Numbered from the stretch's first letter, positions 1 to 7,325 are shown. The stretch is 11,863 bases of DNA from a bacterium (GCA_022839105.1 JALHDH010000098.1:1-11863), one strand, 5' to 3'. The notes: generated by a model not told the origin, from the sequence alone. Program-made: numbers and translations.

Positions 1-1
1 C

Positions 2-1156
2 CGACGAAACCCCACCCGGATGCTCCTCAACGGCAACCAGGCCCTGAGCCTGGGCTTCCTGGCGGCGGGCTGCAGCTTCTTCGCAGGCTATCCGATCACT
101 CCGGCCAGCGACGTGATGGAGTTCCTGGCCGTCCAACTGCCCAAGGTCGGAGGCGTCCTGATCCAGGCCGAGGACGAGATCGCCTCCCTGGGGATGGTCC
201 TGGGGGCCTCCTACACGGGAGCCCGGGCCATGACGGCCACCTCCGGGCCGGGCCTGAGCCTGATGGTCGAGATGCTGGGGCTGGCCTCCATGGCCGAGAT
301 CCCCTGCGTGGTCCTGGACGTGCAGCGGGCCGGCCCCTCCACGGGCCTGCCGACCAAGCACGAACAGAGCGACCTCTTCCTGGCCGCCCTCGGCGGACAC
401 GGGGACGGTCAGCGCCTGGTCCTGGCCCCCACCAGCGTGGCGGACTGCTTCGATCAGGCGGTGAACGCCTTCAATCTGGCCGAACGCTACCAGGTGCCGG
501 TGGTGGTCCTCTCGGACACGGTCCTGGCCAGCCGGATGACGGACTTCGAGCGGCCGGACCTGTCGGGACTCCCCCGCTGGGAACGCGTGGTGGCCCGGCC
601 GGACGGCCCCGGCTTCGAGCGCTACCAGATCACCGAATCGGGAATCTCGCCGATGTCGCTTCCCGGGACCCCCTTCGGGCAGTACGTCGCCACCGGCCTG
701 GAGCACAACCCCCGAGGTCTCCCGCGCTACGACGCTGCCAACCACGCGGCCATGAGCGACAAGAGGTTCCGCAAGTATTCCCAGGCCGCCCTGGATGCCC
801 CCGAACCCTTCCGCCAGGGAGACCCCGACTCGGAGATGGGCCTTTTGACCTGGGGCTCTACGGCAGGCTCGGTGGCCCATGCCCTGGCCGAACTCGAGCG
901 CCGGGGAATCCGCCTGGAGATGCTGGCCCCCCGGATGCTCTGGCCCCTGCCCGACCATCAGATCGGCGAATTCCTGGCGCGCAAGAAGCGGGTGGCCGTC
1001 GTCGAGTGCAATCGCACCGGCCAGATGGCCACCCTGGTTGCCTCGAGGTACAGCCATGCGCAGGGGCTGGGCCGGATCAACGTCTATGGCGGAGCCCCCT
1101 TCCGACAGGCTGAACTGATCCACAAGATCGAGGAGTGGTTTGACCATGTCCGCTGA
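2..1156 (+). CDS. korA: 2-oxoacid:ferredoxin oxidoreductase, alpha subunit (5' end probably outside window)
   Basis: Alpha subunit of a thiamine-diphosphate, ferredoxin-dependent 2-oxoacid oxidoreductase (2-oxoglutarate type likely), which with KorB decarboxylates a 2-oxoacid to acyl-CoA and reduces ferredoxin, or runs in reverse. Family hallmarks seen, numbered from the first ATG (position 20): GNQALSLG near the start, FFAGYPITPASD at about 20-31, EDEIASLGM, ATSGPGLSLM, and GPSTGLPTKHEQSDL at about 105-119. The C-terminal part carries VVECNRTGQMA and a Y-GGAPF segment, as usual for the transketolase-C-like domain. The 378 residues from ATG cover the alpha portion only. No Shine-Dalgarno precedes this ATG and the frame stays open to position 2, so I infer the gene begins upstream. 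A gamma-alpha fusion of roughly 570-620 residues is common in two-gene KorAB systems. The end overlaps korB by 11 nt. Substrate specificity cannot be told from sequence alone. Confidence 0.9.
   Translation, partial: RRNPTRMLLNGNQALSLGFLAAGCSFFAGYPITPASDVMEFLAVQLPKVGGVLIQAEDEIASLGMVLGASYTGARAMTATSGPGLSLMVEMLGLASMAEIPCVVLDVQRAGPSTGLPTKHEQSDLFLAALGGHGDGQRLVLAPTSVADCFDQAVNAFNLAERYQVPVVVLSDTVLASRMTDFERPDLSGLPRWERVVARPDGPGFERYQITESGISPMSLPGTPFGQYVATGLEHNPRGLPRYDAANHAAMSDKRFRKYSQAALDAPEPFRQGDPDSEMGLLTWGSTAGSVAHALAELERRGIRLEMLAPRMLWPLPDHQIGEFLARKKRVAVVECNRTGQMATLVASRYSHAQGLGRINVYGGAPFRQAELIHKIEEWFDHVR
1130..1135 (+). promoter_or_regulatory. Ribosome binding site of korB
   Basis: GAGGAG lies inside the last codons of korA, 10 nt before ATG at 1146 and only 4 nt before an in-frame TTG at 1140. 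Both the spacing and the codon favour the ATG, giving a protein that begins MSAENPK. Confidence 0.55.
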
Positions 1157-2009
1157 GAATCCGAAGAGCTCCATCGAGGAATACCGCAGCCAGGAGCGGC
1201 CGACCTGGTGCCCCGGATGCGGGGACTTCGGGGTTCTCAGCGCGGTCTACGGGGCGATGGCCGAGCTCGGCATCCCGTCCGAGAAGATCGTGGCGATCTC
1301 CGGAATCGGGTGCTCGTCGCGCTTCCCGTTCTTCCTCTCGAGCTATGGAATCCACGGCCTTCACGGCCGGACCATGCCGATCACCACGGGGGTGCGCGCC
1401 GCCGCCGGGCATGGCCTGCACGTGTTCACCGTGGGCGGCGACGGCGACGCCTTCGCCATCGGAGGGGGCCACCTTCTGCACGCGGCCCGGCGCAACCTGG
1501 ACATCACCTACCTGGTCATGGACAACTCGGTCTATGGCCTGACCAAGGGCCAGGCCTCCCCCACCAGCGCCCTGGGATACGCCACCAAGACCAATCCGAC
1601 GGGCACCACCGACGTCCCCCTCAACCCCCTGCTCCTGGCCCTGGTCGCCGGAGCCAGCTTCGTGGGCCGGGCCTTCTCGGGCCGCCCCAAGGAGCTGACC
1701 CGGATGATCGTGGAGGCCTCCCGCCATCCGGGGTTCGCCCTGATCGACATCTTCAGCCCCTGCCCCACCTTCAACAAGGTCAACACCTTCAAGTCCTATC
1801 GCGAGGAGGTGGCCGACCTCCCGGAGGACCACGACCCCGCGGACTTCCTGCAGGCCATGAACCGGGCGACCAGCGAGTCCCCCCGCTATCTGGGAATCTT
1901 CTACCGCCACGAGCGGCCCACTTTCCTCCAGCAACTGGAACGGCTCAAGACCGGAACCGAGGCGGATCGCCCCCGACTCCTGTCGGAACTCTTCGACGAG
2001 CTGCGCTGA
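1146..2009 (+). CDS. korB: 2-oxoacid:ferredoxin oxidoreductase, beta subunit
   Basis: Thiamine-diphosphate and iron-sulfur subunit that partners KorA in the cytoplasm. The protein has 287 residues, normal for the family. Visible motifs: WCPGCGDFG at 21-29, GIGCSS at 53-58, HGRTMPITTG, the diphosphate-binding signature GGDGDAFAIGGGH near 97-109 followed by the DNSVYGLTKGQ segment, and SPCPTFN with Cys206. The four cysteines C22, C25, C56 and C206 match the positions that bind the single [4Fe-4S] cluster in this family, so the subunit looks catalytically complete. The start overlaps the end of korA by 11 nt, which implies coupled translation. The family assignment is firm. Whether the substrate is 2-oxoglutarate or another 2-oxoacid is inferred from overall resemblance to KorB and is less certain. 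Confidence 0.95.
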   Translation: MSAENPKSSIEEYRSQERPTWCPGCGDFGVLSAVYGAMAELGIPSEKIVAISGIGCSSRFPFFLSSYGIHGLHGRTMPITTGVRAAAGHGLHVFTVGGDGDAFAIGGGHLLHAARRNLDITYLVMDNSVYGLTKGQASPTSALGYATKTNPTGTTDVPLNPLLLALVAGASFVGRAFSGRPKELTRMIVEASRHPGFALIDIFSPCPTFNKVNTFKSYREEVADLPEDHDPADFLQAMNRATSESPRYLGIFYRHERPTFLQQLERLKTGTEADRPRLLSELFDELR

Positions 2010-2015
2010 GGGCAC

Positions 2016-2600
2016 GTGCCCTATTGCCCTGACTGCCTGCAGGAGGCCCGGGCGGGGGACTCGCGGTGTCCCCTGGACCGGAGCCTCTTCGTGTGCTCTT
2101 CTTGTCCGCGCTGTGAGGCCGAGGTCTTCGCCAAGGAGCGCTTCTGCGCGGCCTGCGGGTCTCACCTGGAGGCGGGGCCCGCGCGCCTGGCGGCGAGGCT
2201 GAAGACCGCCTCGGTGCCGGCCCGGATGGCCGCCACCCTTCTGGACGGCCTGGCCCTGCTGGTGGTGTACGAGGTCTGGCTCTCGCTGGGATGGCCCGCC
2301 GGGCCTCCGGCGCTGGCCCTGCTGGCCGCGGCCTGGTGGGTCCTTCTCCCGCTGGGGGCCGGACAGACCCTGGGCCAGCACGTGATGGGGCAGGTGGTCC
2401 TGACCGAAGACCGCCGGAGCCTGAGCCTGAGAGAGTCGCTCGGGCGGACGCTGGCGGCGGCCCTCACCTGGGCCTTCCTGGGCCCTGTGCGGGCCCTTTT
2501 CCGGGCCGATGGCTCCACGCTCAGCGATCTCTGGACCCGGACCCGGACCTGGTCGCTGGTGGCCGCCCCCCGAAGGGCAGGACCCGGGAGCGGAAGTTGA
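2016..2600 (+). CDS. Zinc-ribbon and RDD-domain membrane protein
   Basis: A 194-residue protein with a cysteine-rich N-terminus and a membrane domain. Residues 4-47 hold C4-x2-C7, C18, C27, C30-x2-C33 and C44-x2-C47. The second set is a clean short zinc ribbon; the first lacks an obvious fourth ligand beside C18 unless C27 serves. After a basic linker, R70-x6-D77 in ARMAATLLDG matches the start of the RDD family. Three hydrophobic segments follow at about 75-92, 98-113 and 145-158, with the typical GQTLGQHVMG loop at 116-125. RDD proteins are small membrane proteins of mostly unknown function; some have been linked to ion transport. The GTG start is 6 nt after korB, with GAGGG overlapping the korB stop at only 3 nt spacing, so initiation is probably coupled. 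The last bases overlap the next gene. Function unknown. Confidence 0.82.
   Translation: MPYCPDCLQEARAGDSRCPLDRSLFVCSSCPRCEAEVFAKERFCAACGSHLEAGPARLAARLKTASVPARMAATLLDGLALLVVYEVWLSLGWPAGPPALALLAAAWWVLLPLGAGQTLGQHVMGQVVLTEDRRSLSLRESLGRTLAAALTWAFLGPVRALFRADGSTLSDLWTRTRTWSLVAAPRRAGPGSGS
2585..2590 (+). promoter_or_regulatory. Ribosome binding site that fixes the TTG start of the PrsW-like gene
   Basis: CGGGAG ends 6 nt before TTG at 2597, whose last bases form the TGA stop of the preceding gene (TTGA). The frame is open much further upstream, but that part runs antiparallel in composition to RDD coding sequence and encodes a Pro/Gly/Arg-rich shadow peptide. The TTG places the first transmembrane segment right at the N-terminus, as in PrsW proteins. 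Confidence 0.55.
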
Positions 2601-3493
2601 GCGCCCCCGCGCTTTCGACGCTGGGGGCCGTCCTGATGAGCCTGGTCCCCGGCCTGGTCTGGTTGGACTACCTGCGCCGGCTGAATCCCGGCCGCCCCGA
2701 GCCCTGGTCCCGGGTGGCCCTGGTCTTCGCATTGGGCGCCTTGTCCACGCAGGCGGTCCTCTTCCTCACCCAGGCTGCCGGGCAGGTCTTCCCCTCGGCC
2801 CTCCGCCCGGGTCCCACCCCGCTCGCGGCGCTCCTCCACTTCGTGGTCTGGGTCGGGCTGGTCGAGGAGACCTGCAAGCTTCTGGCCGTGCGCCTGAGCG
2901 TGTACCGCAGCTTCCAGGAACCCTCCCAGGGCCTGATGTCTGCCGGAGTCGCCGCGCTGGGCTTCGCCACTGCCGAGAACGCGGTCTACATCCTGCGCCT
3001 GGACGACCCTTCGGTCCTGCTGAACCGCTGGATCCTCTCCACCTTCGGCCATGTCCTGATGGCCATGTTCTGGGGCGATGCCCTGGGAAGGACCCGGGCC
3101 GCCCCCCCGGAGGAGCGCGGCCCCGCCCTGGTGCTCCGGGGGCTGGCCCTCTCCGCCCTGGTCCATGGCCTCTTCAACTGGTTCCTGATCCAGGGCTGGG
3201 CCCTGGCGGCCCTGCTCCTGCTGGGACTCCTCTGGAAGCTCTTCCTGGCCCGCACCCGTCAGGCGGCCCGGCTCTCTCCCCTGCGCCGGATTCCCCGGCG
3301 GGCGGTACGCGAATGCCCGGCCTGCCGTTCCCTGATTCGCAGGGACGCGACCTGGTGCACGGCATGTGGGGAGGGCCTCCCCCCGGGGGCCCAGGCCTTC
3401 TGCCCGGCCTGCCTGGGAGCGGTCGAGGCTCTGGGGGATTGCCCTCGTTGCGGTGCCGAGCTTCTGGAGGAAGAACCGGCCCCGGGCGGCTGA
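2597..3493 (+). CDS. PrsW-family intramembrane metalloprotease with C-terminal zinc ribbons
   Basis: A 298-residue polytopic membrane protein. The core has the PrsW signature: E90-E91-x2-K94 in VEETCK, F123-x3-E127-N128 in GFATAEN, H152 in FGHVLM, and H190-G-L-x-N194 in HGLFNW. These are the conserved acidic and histidine residues expected to bind metal in the wider CPBP/PrsW group. PrsW of Bacillus starts the site-1 cleavage of an anti-sigma factor, so a role in membrane proteolysis is plausible, but no sigma or anti-sigma gene is present here. After the last membrane segment (about residue 220) come two zinc-ribbon-like units: C240-x2-C243 with C254-x2-C257, and C269-x2-C272 with C282-x2-C285. 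The TTG start overlaps the RDD gene by 4 nt. The cysteine-rich tail mirrors the cysteine-rich head of the RDD protein. Protease activity is inferred; the substrate is unknown. Confidence 0.85.
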   Translation: MSAPALSTLGAVLMSLVPGLVWLDYLRRLNPGRPEPWSRVALVFALGALSTQAVLFLTQAAGQVFPSALRPGPTPLAALLHFVVWVGLVEETCKLLAVRLSVYRSFQEPSQGLMSAGVAALGFATAENAVYILRLDDPSVLLNRWILSTFGHVLMAMFWGDALGRTRAAPPEERGPALVLRGLALSALVHGLFNWFLIQGWALAALLLLGLLWKLFLARTRQAARLSPLRRIPRRAVRECPACRSLIRRDATWCTACGEGLPPGAQAFCPACLGAVEALGDCPRCGAELLEEEPAPGG

Positions 3494-3495
3494 AC

Positions 3496-3516
3496 CCCGA
3501 AGCCGATGGGCTCGGG
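3496..3516. terminator. Hairpin between convergent genes, possible bidirectional terminator
   Basis: CCCGA-(A bulge)-GCC pairs with GGC-TCGGG around a GATG loop, giving eight base pairs with one bulged A. It fills the 25-nt gap between the PrsW-like stop and the cyclase stop. Neither side has a T tract, so a classical intrinsic terminator is not shown; a high-GC genome could still use it as a weak stop or an mRNA 3'-end stabiliser. Confidence 0.35.
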
Positions 3517-3518
3517 CC

Positions 3519-6029
3519 TCAGGAAAGCCGGCGCTCCTCGGGAAGGGGAGGGGCCACGCAGACGCGGTTCCGACCGGTGTTCTTGGCCTGATACAGGGCC
3601 TCGTCGGCGTGCTGGACCAGATCGCTGTAGCCCAGGGCATCGGTCGGGAAGCAGCAGACCCCCAGGGAAGCCGTGACCCGGACCTCGCGCTCGGCAAAGC
3701 GCAGCTCGAAGGTCTCGCGGATCCGCTGGGCCACCTCGACGGCGCACTGCTTGGTGCTCTCGCGCATCACGATGGCGAACTCGTCGCCTCCCTGGCGGCA
3801 CACGATGTCGCTGGAACGGACCGATTCGCGCAGGATCGAGGCGATCTCCTTGAGCAGGGCATCCCCGGCCGGATGGCCCAGGGTGTCGTTGTATTGCTTG
3901 AACTTGTCGGTATCCAGCAGGATCAGGCAGGCCGGCTTGCCGGACTGGCGGGCGTCATCCACCTGCAGCTTGAGCTGTTCCTTGAAGAAGCGGTGGGTAT
4001 AGAGGCCGGTCAACCCGTCGGTGAGGGCCTGCTGGCGGGTCTGATCCATCAGGCGGGCGTTCTTCAAGGCCAGGGCGGCCTGGGAGGCGATGGTCTGGAT
4101 CAGGTTCCCGTCCGCCTCGCCGAAGGCATCCTTTTCAGGCGATCCGACGTACAGGCAGCCCAGCAGATCATCCTCGGCGACCAGGGGGGCCGCGATGGCC
4201 GACCTCTCGTTGGCCAGCAGGTTGGCGTGGCTGTATTCCTGGAAATCGTTGACCACCAGGCGGCTGCGATGCTTCAGGACCTGACCCAGGAATCCCTCGC
4301 CGGGCCGGACGGCCATGTCCTTGACGAAGTCCTTGTAGGGCGAACGGAACTCCACCGGGACGAAGACCCGTTCGGGATCGGGCTTGACATCGCGCTCGTC
4401 GGTCTTCTCCTCCAGCAGGATGATGGCGCTCTGGGCCTCTGCGACCAGTTCGGTGACCGCGCCCAGGATCACCCCCAGCGAGTGCTCCTGGCGAAGCTCC
4501 TTGCCGATCGACTGGACCATGTTCTGAAGGCCTTCGAGCTGGTTCTTCTGAGCCTCGACCTGGGTGCGGATCCGGCGTTCCTCCTCCAGGTCCTTCTGCT
4601 TGCTCTCGAAGAGGCGCACCGCGTGGATCGAGGGGGCCGCGTGGGCCGCGAGCATGGTCAGGGTGTTCAGGTGATCCTCGGTATAGGTTCCGGGCGCGCG
4701 GGCCCCCACGTAGATCGCGCCGATGGGCTCCTTGTTGACGATCAGGGGGGCGCACATGAAGGACTCTTCGTCCTTGAAGATCCTCTGTTCGGAGGGCGAA
4801 CCCGAGGCCTCGTTCAACTGGGGCCGCCCGGTCCGGAGGGCCTCGCGAACCGCGGGCTCCTGCAACTGCAGGAGGTGCGCCATCTCCAGGACCTCCTGGA
4901 AAGGCGTCACGCTGCGGGCGGGGAACGCCTGGCCATCCTGCAGCACGAAGACGACGCAGGACTGGAAGGGCAGGCCCATCACCCGGAACATGCCCAGCAC
5001 GATGTCCAGGGTGTCCGGAAGGCTGGTGGCGGCCCCCAGGTCGCGAGCCATCTCATAGAGCAACTGCAGATCGTCGGCCTTCTTCTGCAGGTCCCGGTTC
5101 AAGGCTTCCTCGCGGGCCTTGGCCGCCTCCAGTTGGAAGCGGGTTCCCCGCAGGGCGGCCTGGAGGATCTCGGTCTCGCTCTCGTCCTCCTCCGGGGCCG
5201 TCGCCGCCGCCAGCCGATTGACCAGCAAGAGCGGAACGGCACCGGCCACCAGACCCAGGGCCAGGGGAACCAGCGTTCCCAGGCCCCGGGCCTGCGGGAA
5301 GATCCCCTGGGCCGCGAGGACGGCCGTCCAGGCAGCCAGAACCAGGCCCAGGGAGTGGACCCAGCCGATCCGGGAATGGTGGGCCAGCCAGGCCTCGTGT
5401 TCGCCCTTCTCACCCAGGGCCCCGACCAGTCTTCCCAGCAGCACGCGATCCATCAGCCAGTGGAGAAGCACGGCCCCGAGCAGCGCACCCAGGGCCGGTC
5501 CGGAAACCAGCCGGATCGCGGTCTGCCACTCCAGCGAGGGAGCCAGCATCCCGGGGGTGTTGAGGACCACCAGGGCCACCAGGGCCACCCGCAGCAGGTG
5601 GACGAAGAATTCGGCCAGACGTCGCCAACCCGAGTGGGAGTCCCGCCGGATGACGATCCGGAAGAGCCAGCCCGCCGCCAGGGCGCAGAAGGCGATCAGG
5701 ACCGCCTGGCTGATCACGGGAAGGCCGAAGCGCTCATAGGAGGGCAGGGCCTCTCCGTACAGGGGTGTGGTGCGCAGCACGGCCGCCAGACACACGAAGA
5801 AGCTCAGGCTGACGTAACCGAAGCCGGGGATCAGCGCCGAGGAGGCCTCCAGGAGGATGGCCGCCAGCAGGAGGACCAGGAAGGGCAGCGGATCGGCGGG
5901 ACGGCCGACTTCCAGGGCGGCCACGCCCAGAAGCACGGCGCTCAGGAAACCCAAGAGGGCCACCAGGGTCCGCCCCTGGGTTTCCGAGGAGCCGTTTGCG
6001 GATTCCTGTTCAGCCTGAGCCCGGACCAT
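3519..6029 (-). CDS. Membrane-bound diguanylate cyclase with two GAF domains
   Basis: Makes the second messenger c-di-GMP from two GTP. Numbered from ATG at 6029 (836 residues): about seven hydrophobic segments in residues 20-285, a coiled coil, a first GAF-like domain at about 330-475, a second coiled coil, a second GAF domain at about 520-665, then GGDEF at about 675-830. The active site GGDEF (747-751) is intact, as are metal-binding D706/D708 in LLDTDKF and the ND-x2-GH segment. RSSD at 738-741 sits five residues before GGDEF, the position of the inhibitory I-site, so product feedback is likely. Cysteines and hydrophobic pockets of the GAF domains do not reveal a ligand. A TTG four codons upstream (6041) is an alternative start. 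Either start lies inside the end of the exported-protein gene upstream (20 or 32 nt overlap), implying coupled translation. The membrane part matches no named sensor domain that I recognise. Confidence 0.92.
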   Translation of the reverse strand: MVRAQAEQESANGSSETQGRTLVALLGFLSAVLLGVAALEVGRPADPLPFLVLLLAAILLEASSALIPGFGYVSLSFFVCLAAVLRTTPLYGEALPSYERFGLPVISQAVLIAFCALAAGWLFRIVIRRDSHSGWRRLAEFFVHLLRVALVALVVLNTPGMLAPSLEWQTAIRLVSGPALGALLGAVLLHWLMDRVLLGRLVGALGEKGEHEAWLAHHSRIGWVHSLGLVLAAWTAVLAAQGIFPQARGLGTLVPLALGLVAGAVPLLLVNRLAAATAPEEDESETEILQAALRGTRFQLEAAKAREEALNRDLQKKADDLQLLYEMARDLGAATSLPDTLDIVLGMFRVMGLPFQSCVVFVLQDGQAFPARSVTPFQEVLEMAHLLQLQEPAVREALRTGRPQLNEASGSPSEQRIFKDEESFMCAPLIVNKEPIGAIYVGARAPGTYTEDHLNTLTMLAAHAAPSIHAVRLFESKQKDLEEERRIRTQVEAQKNQLEGLQNMVQSIGKELRQEHSLGVILGAVTELVAEAQSAIILLEEKTDERDVKPDPERVFVPVEFRSPYKDFVKDMAVRPGEGFLGQVLKHRSRLVVNDFQEYSHANLLANERSAIAAPLVAEDDLLGCLYVGSPEKDAFGEADGNLIQTIASQAALALKNARLMDQTRQQALTDGLTGLYTHRFFKEQLKLQVDDARQSGKPACLILLDTDKFKQYNDTLGHPAGDALLKEIASILRESVRSSDIVCRQGGDEFAIVMRESTKQCAVEVAQRIRETFELRFAEREVRVTASLGVCCFPTDALGYSDLVQHADEALYQAKNTGRNRVCVAPPLPEERRLS

Positions 6030-7257
6030 GTCCGATGCCAATTCCAGCAGCCCCGCGGCTTTCCTCTTGCAGGCCCGTTCCCGGGGAAATCAGCCGCCAC
6101 ATGATCCGAACCGGATAATTCGAGGCCCCCTCGGGAATCGTCCAGAGCGTCAGGCAGAGCTGGCCCCCGGCGGGAACCTCCACCACCGCCATGGGGAGCT
6201 CGGCGAAGGCCGGCACCGGACGCGCGACCGACCAGTCCAGCACCTCCCCCTGGTCGACCCGGGCCAGGAAGGTACCCGTGGCCGGACCGCCCCTGGGGTT
6301 GAAGAGGAACTCGACCTTCTGCGGGTCCGGCTTCGGATTCGAGAGCAGAAGCTCGACCCGGGCCACGACGCCGTAGTCTCCCTTCAGCTCGGGGCCCTCC
6401 AGCAGGTTGGGCTGGCGGACCGCTCCCAGGGCCACCCGACCCGGGGTCGAGCCCAGCACCCAGGCGCGCGAGGCGACCTGGTCGGCGGCAGGGTAGATCC
6501 CCCGGGCGTGGACATCCAACGGATTGGACAGGAGGTCGAATCCGACCGGTTCGGTCGGATCGTGCATCGCGAAGAGCGCGTACTCCAGGTCCCGCCCCTC
6601 CAGGAGGGTCATCTGGAGCGTCCCGCTGACCACCTGCTCGTAGGGAAGGCGATGCAGGGCCACCTGCACGGAATCGCCGGGCGCCAGGACCTGCACGCGC
6701 CCCTCGAAGGCCACCAGGCGTCTGAGGAAGACCTGGTTGTTGCGATGGCCGGCGGCGAAGTAGTCCGGGTCGGGCCCTGCGGCCCCCTGGATCAGGTGGA
6801 CCCGGGCTGGAGCACTTCCCCGATTGCGCAGCCGGACCGAGAGGAAGAGGGGACCCTCCCGACGGCCGCCCTCGTGGTAGTACTGGAAACGGACCGCCCT
6901 GAAGCGCAGCAGGCCCGCCTGAAAGAGGAGTCCGCGGTTCCGAACCCTCTCGGGATGGTCCGAGAAGGCCAGCACGCGAGCCGGAAACTCGGCCAGGTCC
7001 AGGTTGTGGAGGGTCCGCCCCGCGCAGCGCAACCACTCCCCTGGTTCCAGTGCCCGGGGCACGCTCCCACCCGTCAACTCCGAGAGGTGCTCGACCGAAG
7101 CCGGGCGCCCCGTGACCATGAGGACCTCTCCCCAGGCCCTGGCAGGGAAAAGGCAGACCAGGATCGCGCAGCACAGCGCCACCCGGCCAAGCCCGAGGCC
7201 CTTGAAGGAAGCGCCGCCAGGGGCCCGGTCGGCGACGCCCGCTCGTCTCGAAGACAA
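6010..7257 (-). CDS. Exported protein of unknown function
   Basis: A 415-residue protein I do not recognise. It begins with a long basic n-region, a hydrophobic stretch at about 26-37 (VALCCAILVCLF) and a likely signal peptidase I site after ARAWG (residue 43), so it should leave the cytoplasm. The mature part has no further membrane segment and looks beta-rich: alternating hydrophobic strands such as LFLSVRLRNRG and VVARVELLLSNP, typical of immunoglobulin-like or jelly-roll folds. A segment at about 150-175 (GAAGPDPDYFAAGHRNN) is distinctive. No catalytic motif is evident. The TTG start is supported by AGGCAGGG about 8 nt upstream and a promoter just beyond; later starts would remove the basic n-region. 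It is first in a two-gene unit with the membrane diguanylate cyclase, which suggests an envelope-sensing or matrix-related role, but this is inference. Confidence 0.75.
   Translation of the reverse strand: MSSRRAGVADRAPGGASFKGLGLGRVALCCAILVCLFPARAWGEVLMVTGRPASVEHLSELTGGSVPRALEPGEWLRCAGRTLHNLDLAEFPARVLAFSDHPERVRNRGLLFQAGLLRFRAVRFQYYHEGGRREGPLFLSVRLRNRGSAPARVHLIQGAAGPDPDYFAAGHRNNQVFLRRLVAFEGRVQVLAPGDSVQVALHRLPYEQVVSGTLQMTLLEGRDLEYALFAMHDPTEPVGFDLLSNPLDVHARGIYPAADQVASRAWVLGSTPGRVALGAVRQPNLLEGPELKGDYGVVARVELLLSNPKPDPQKVEFLFNPRGGPATGTFLARVDQGEVLDWSVARPVPAFAELPMAVVEVPAGGQLCLTLWTIPEGASNYPVRIMWRLISPGTGLQEESRGAAGIGIGHGPGSG
6540..6560. repeat. Perfect 9-bp inverted repeat inside a coding region
   Basis: ATCCGACCG and CGGTCGGAT are separated by GTT. 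The repeat encodes part of the PTEPVGFDL segment of the exported protein. It could fold as a strong mRNA hairpin or be a chance product of codon choice in GC-rich DNA. Confidence 0.4.
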
Positions 7258-7275
7258 TCCGGAATCCCTGCCTGG

Positions 7276-7304
7276 AATGTAGCATCCCGCCAGAGGTTGG
7301 GGAA
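7276..7304 (-). promoter_or_regulatory. Extended -10 promoter of the exported protein/cyclase unit
   Basis: Read on the minus strand: TTCCCC (7304-7299), a 17-nt spacer, and TGC-TACATT with the -10 hexamer at 7281-7276. Transcription would start near 7269, giving a leader of about 12 nt that still contains AGGG before the TTG at 7257. The -35 match is weak; the TG-extended -10 carries the prediction. Confidence 0.5.
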
Positions 7305-7323
7305 GGGAGCCTGGGATGCTACA
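7278..7323. repeat. 11-bp perfect inverted repeat spanning the divergent promoters
   Basis: TGTAGCATCCC at 7278-7288 and GGGATGCTACA at 7313-7323 are exact reverse complements separated by 24 nt. Each arm carries most of an outward-facing extended -10 element. The symmetry may simply reflect two similar promoters back to back, or it may double as an operator for a dimeric regulator that would block both. Confidence 0.8.
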
Positions 7324-7325
7324 AT
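7297..7325 (+). promoter_or_regulatory. Extended -10 promoter, predicted leaderless transcript
   Basis: TTGGGG at 7297-7302, exactly 17 nt of spacer, then TGC-TACAAT with the -10 hexamer at 7320-7325. Seven bases beyond the -10 is 7332, the A of the ATG of the next gene. No Shine-Dalgarno lies before that ATG, so the mRNA is predicted to begin at or next to its start codon. Confidence 0.6.

Noticed and set aside
1140..1145. TTG at 1140 as the start of korB
   Set aside because: Only 4 nt from GAGGAG and a poorer codon than ATG at 1146, which has 10 nt spacing.
1077..2732. A 551-codon minus-strand frame opposite korA, korB and the RDD gene
   Set aside because: Gly/Arg/Pro-rich translation, and it runs across three real genes with recognisable motifs on the plus strand.
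5566..5598. Short tandem repeat of about 9 bases (accagggcc-like units)
   Set aside because: It encodes VALVALVV in a membrane segment; the repetition follows from hydrophobic coding with GC-rich codons.
3366..6104. A 912-codon open frame on the plus strand across the whole cyclase gene
   Set aside because: It lies antisense to a gene with clear GAF and GGDEF domains; its product is Gly/Gln/Asp-rich with no fold-like pattern. Long antisense frames are expected in GC-rich DNA.
5942..7285. A 447-codon minus-strand frame overlapping the exported protein in another frame
   Set aside because: The product is Gly/Pro/Arg-rich; the alternative frame has a signal peptide, ribosome binding site and promoter.
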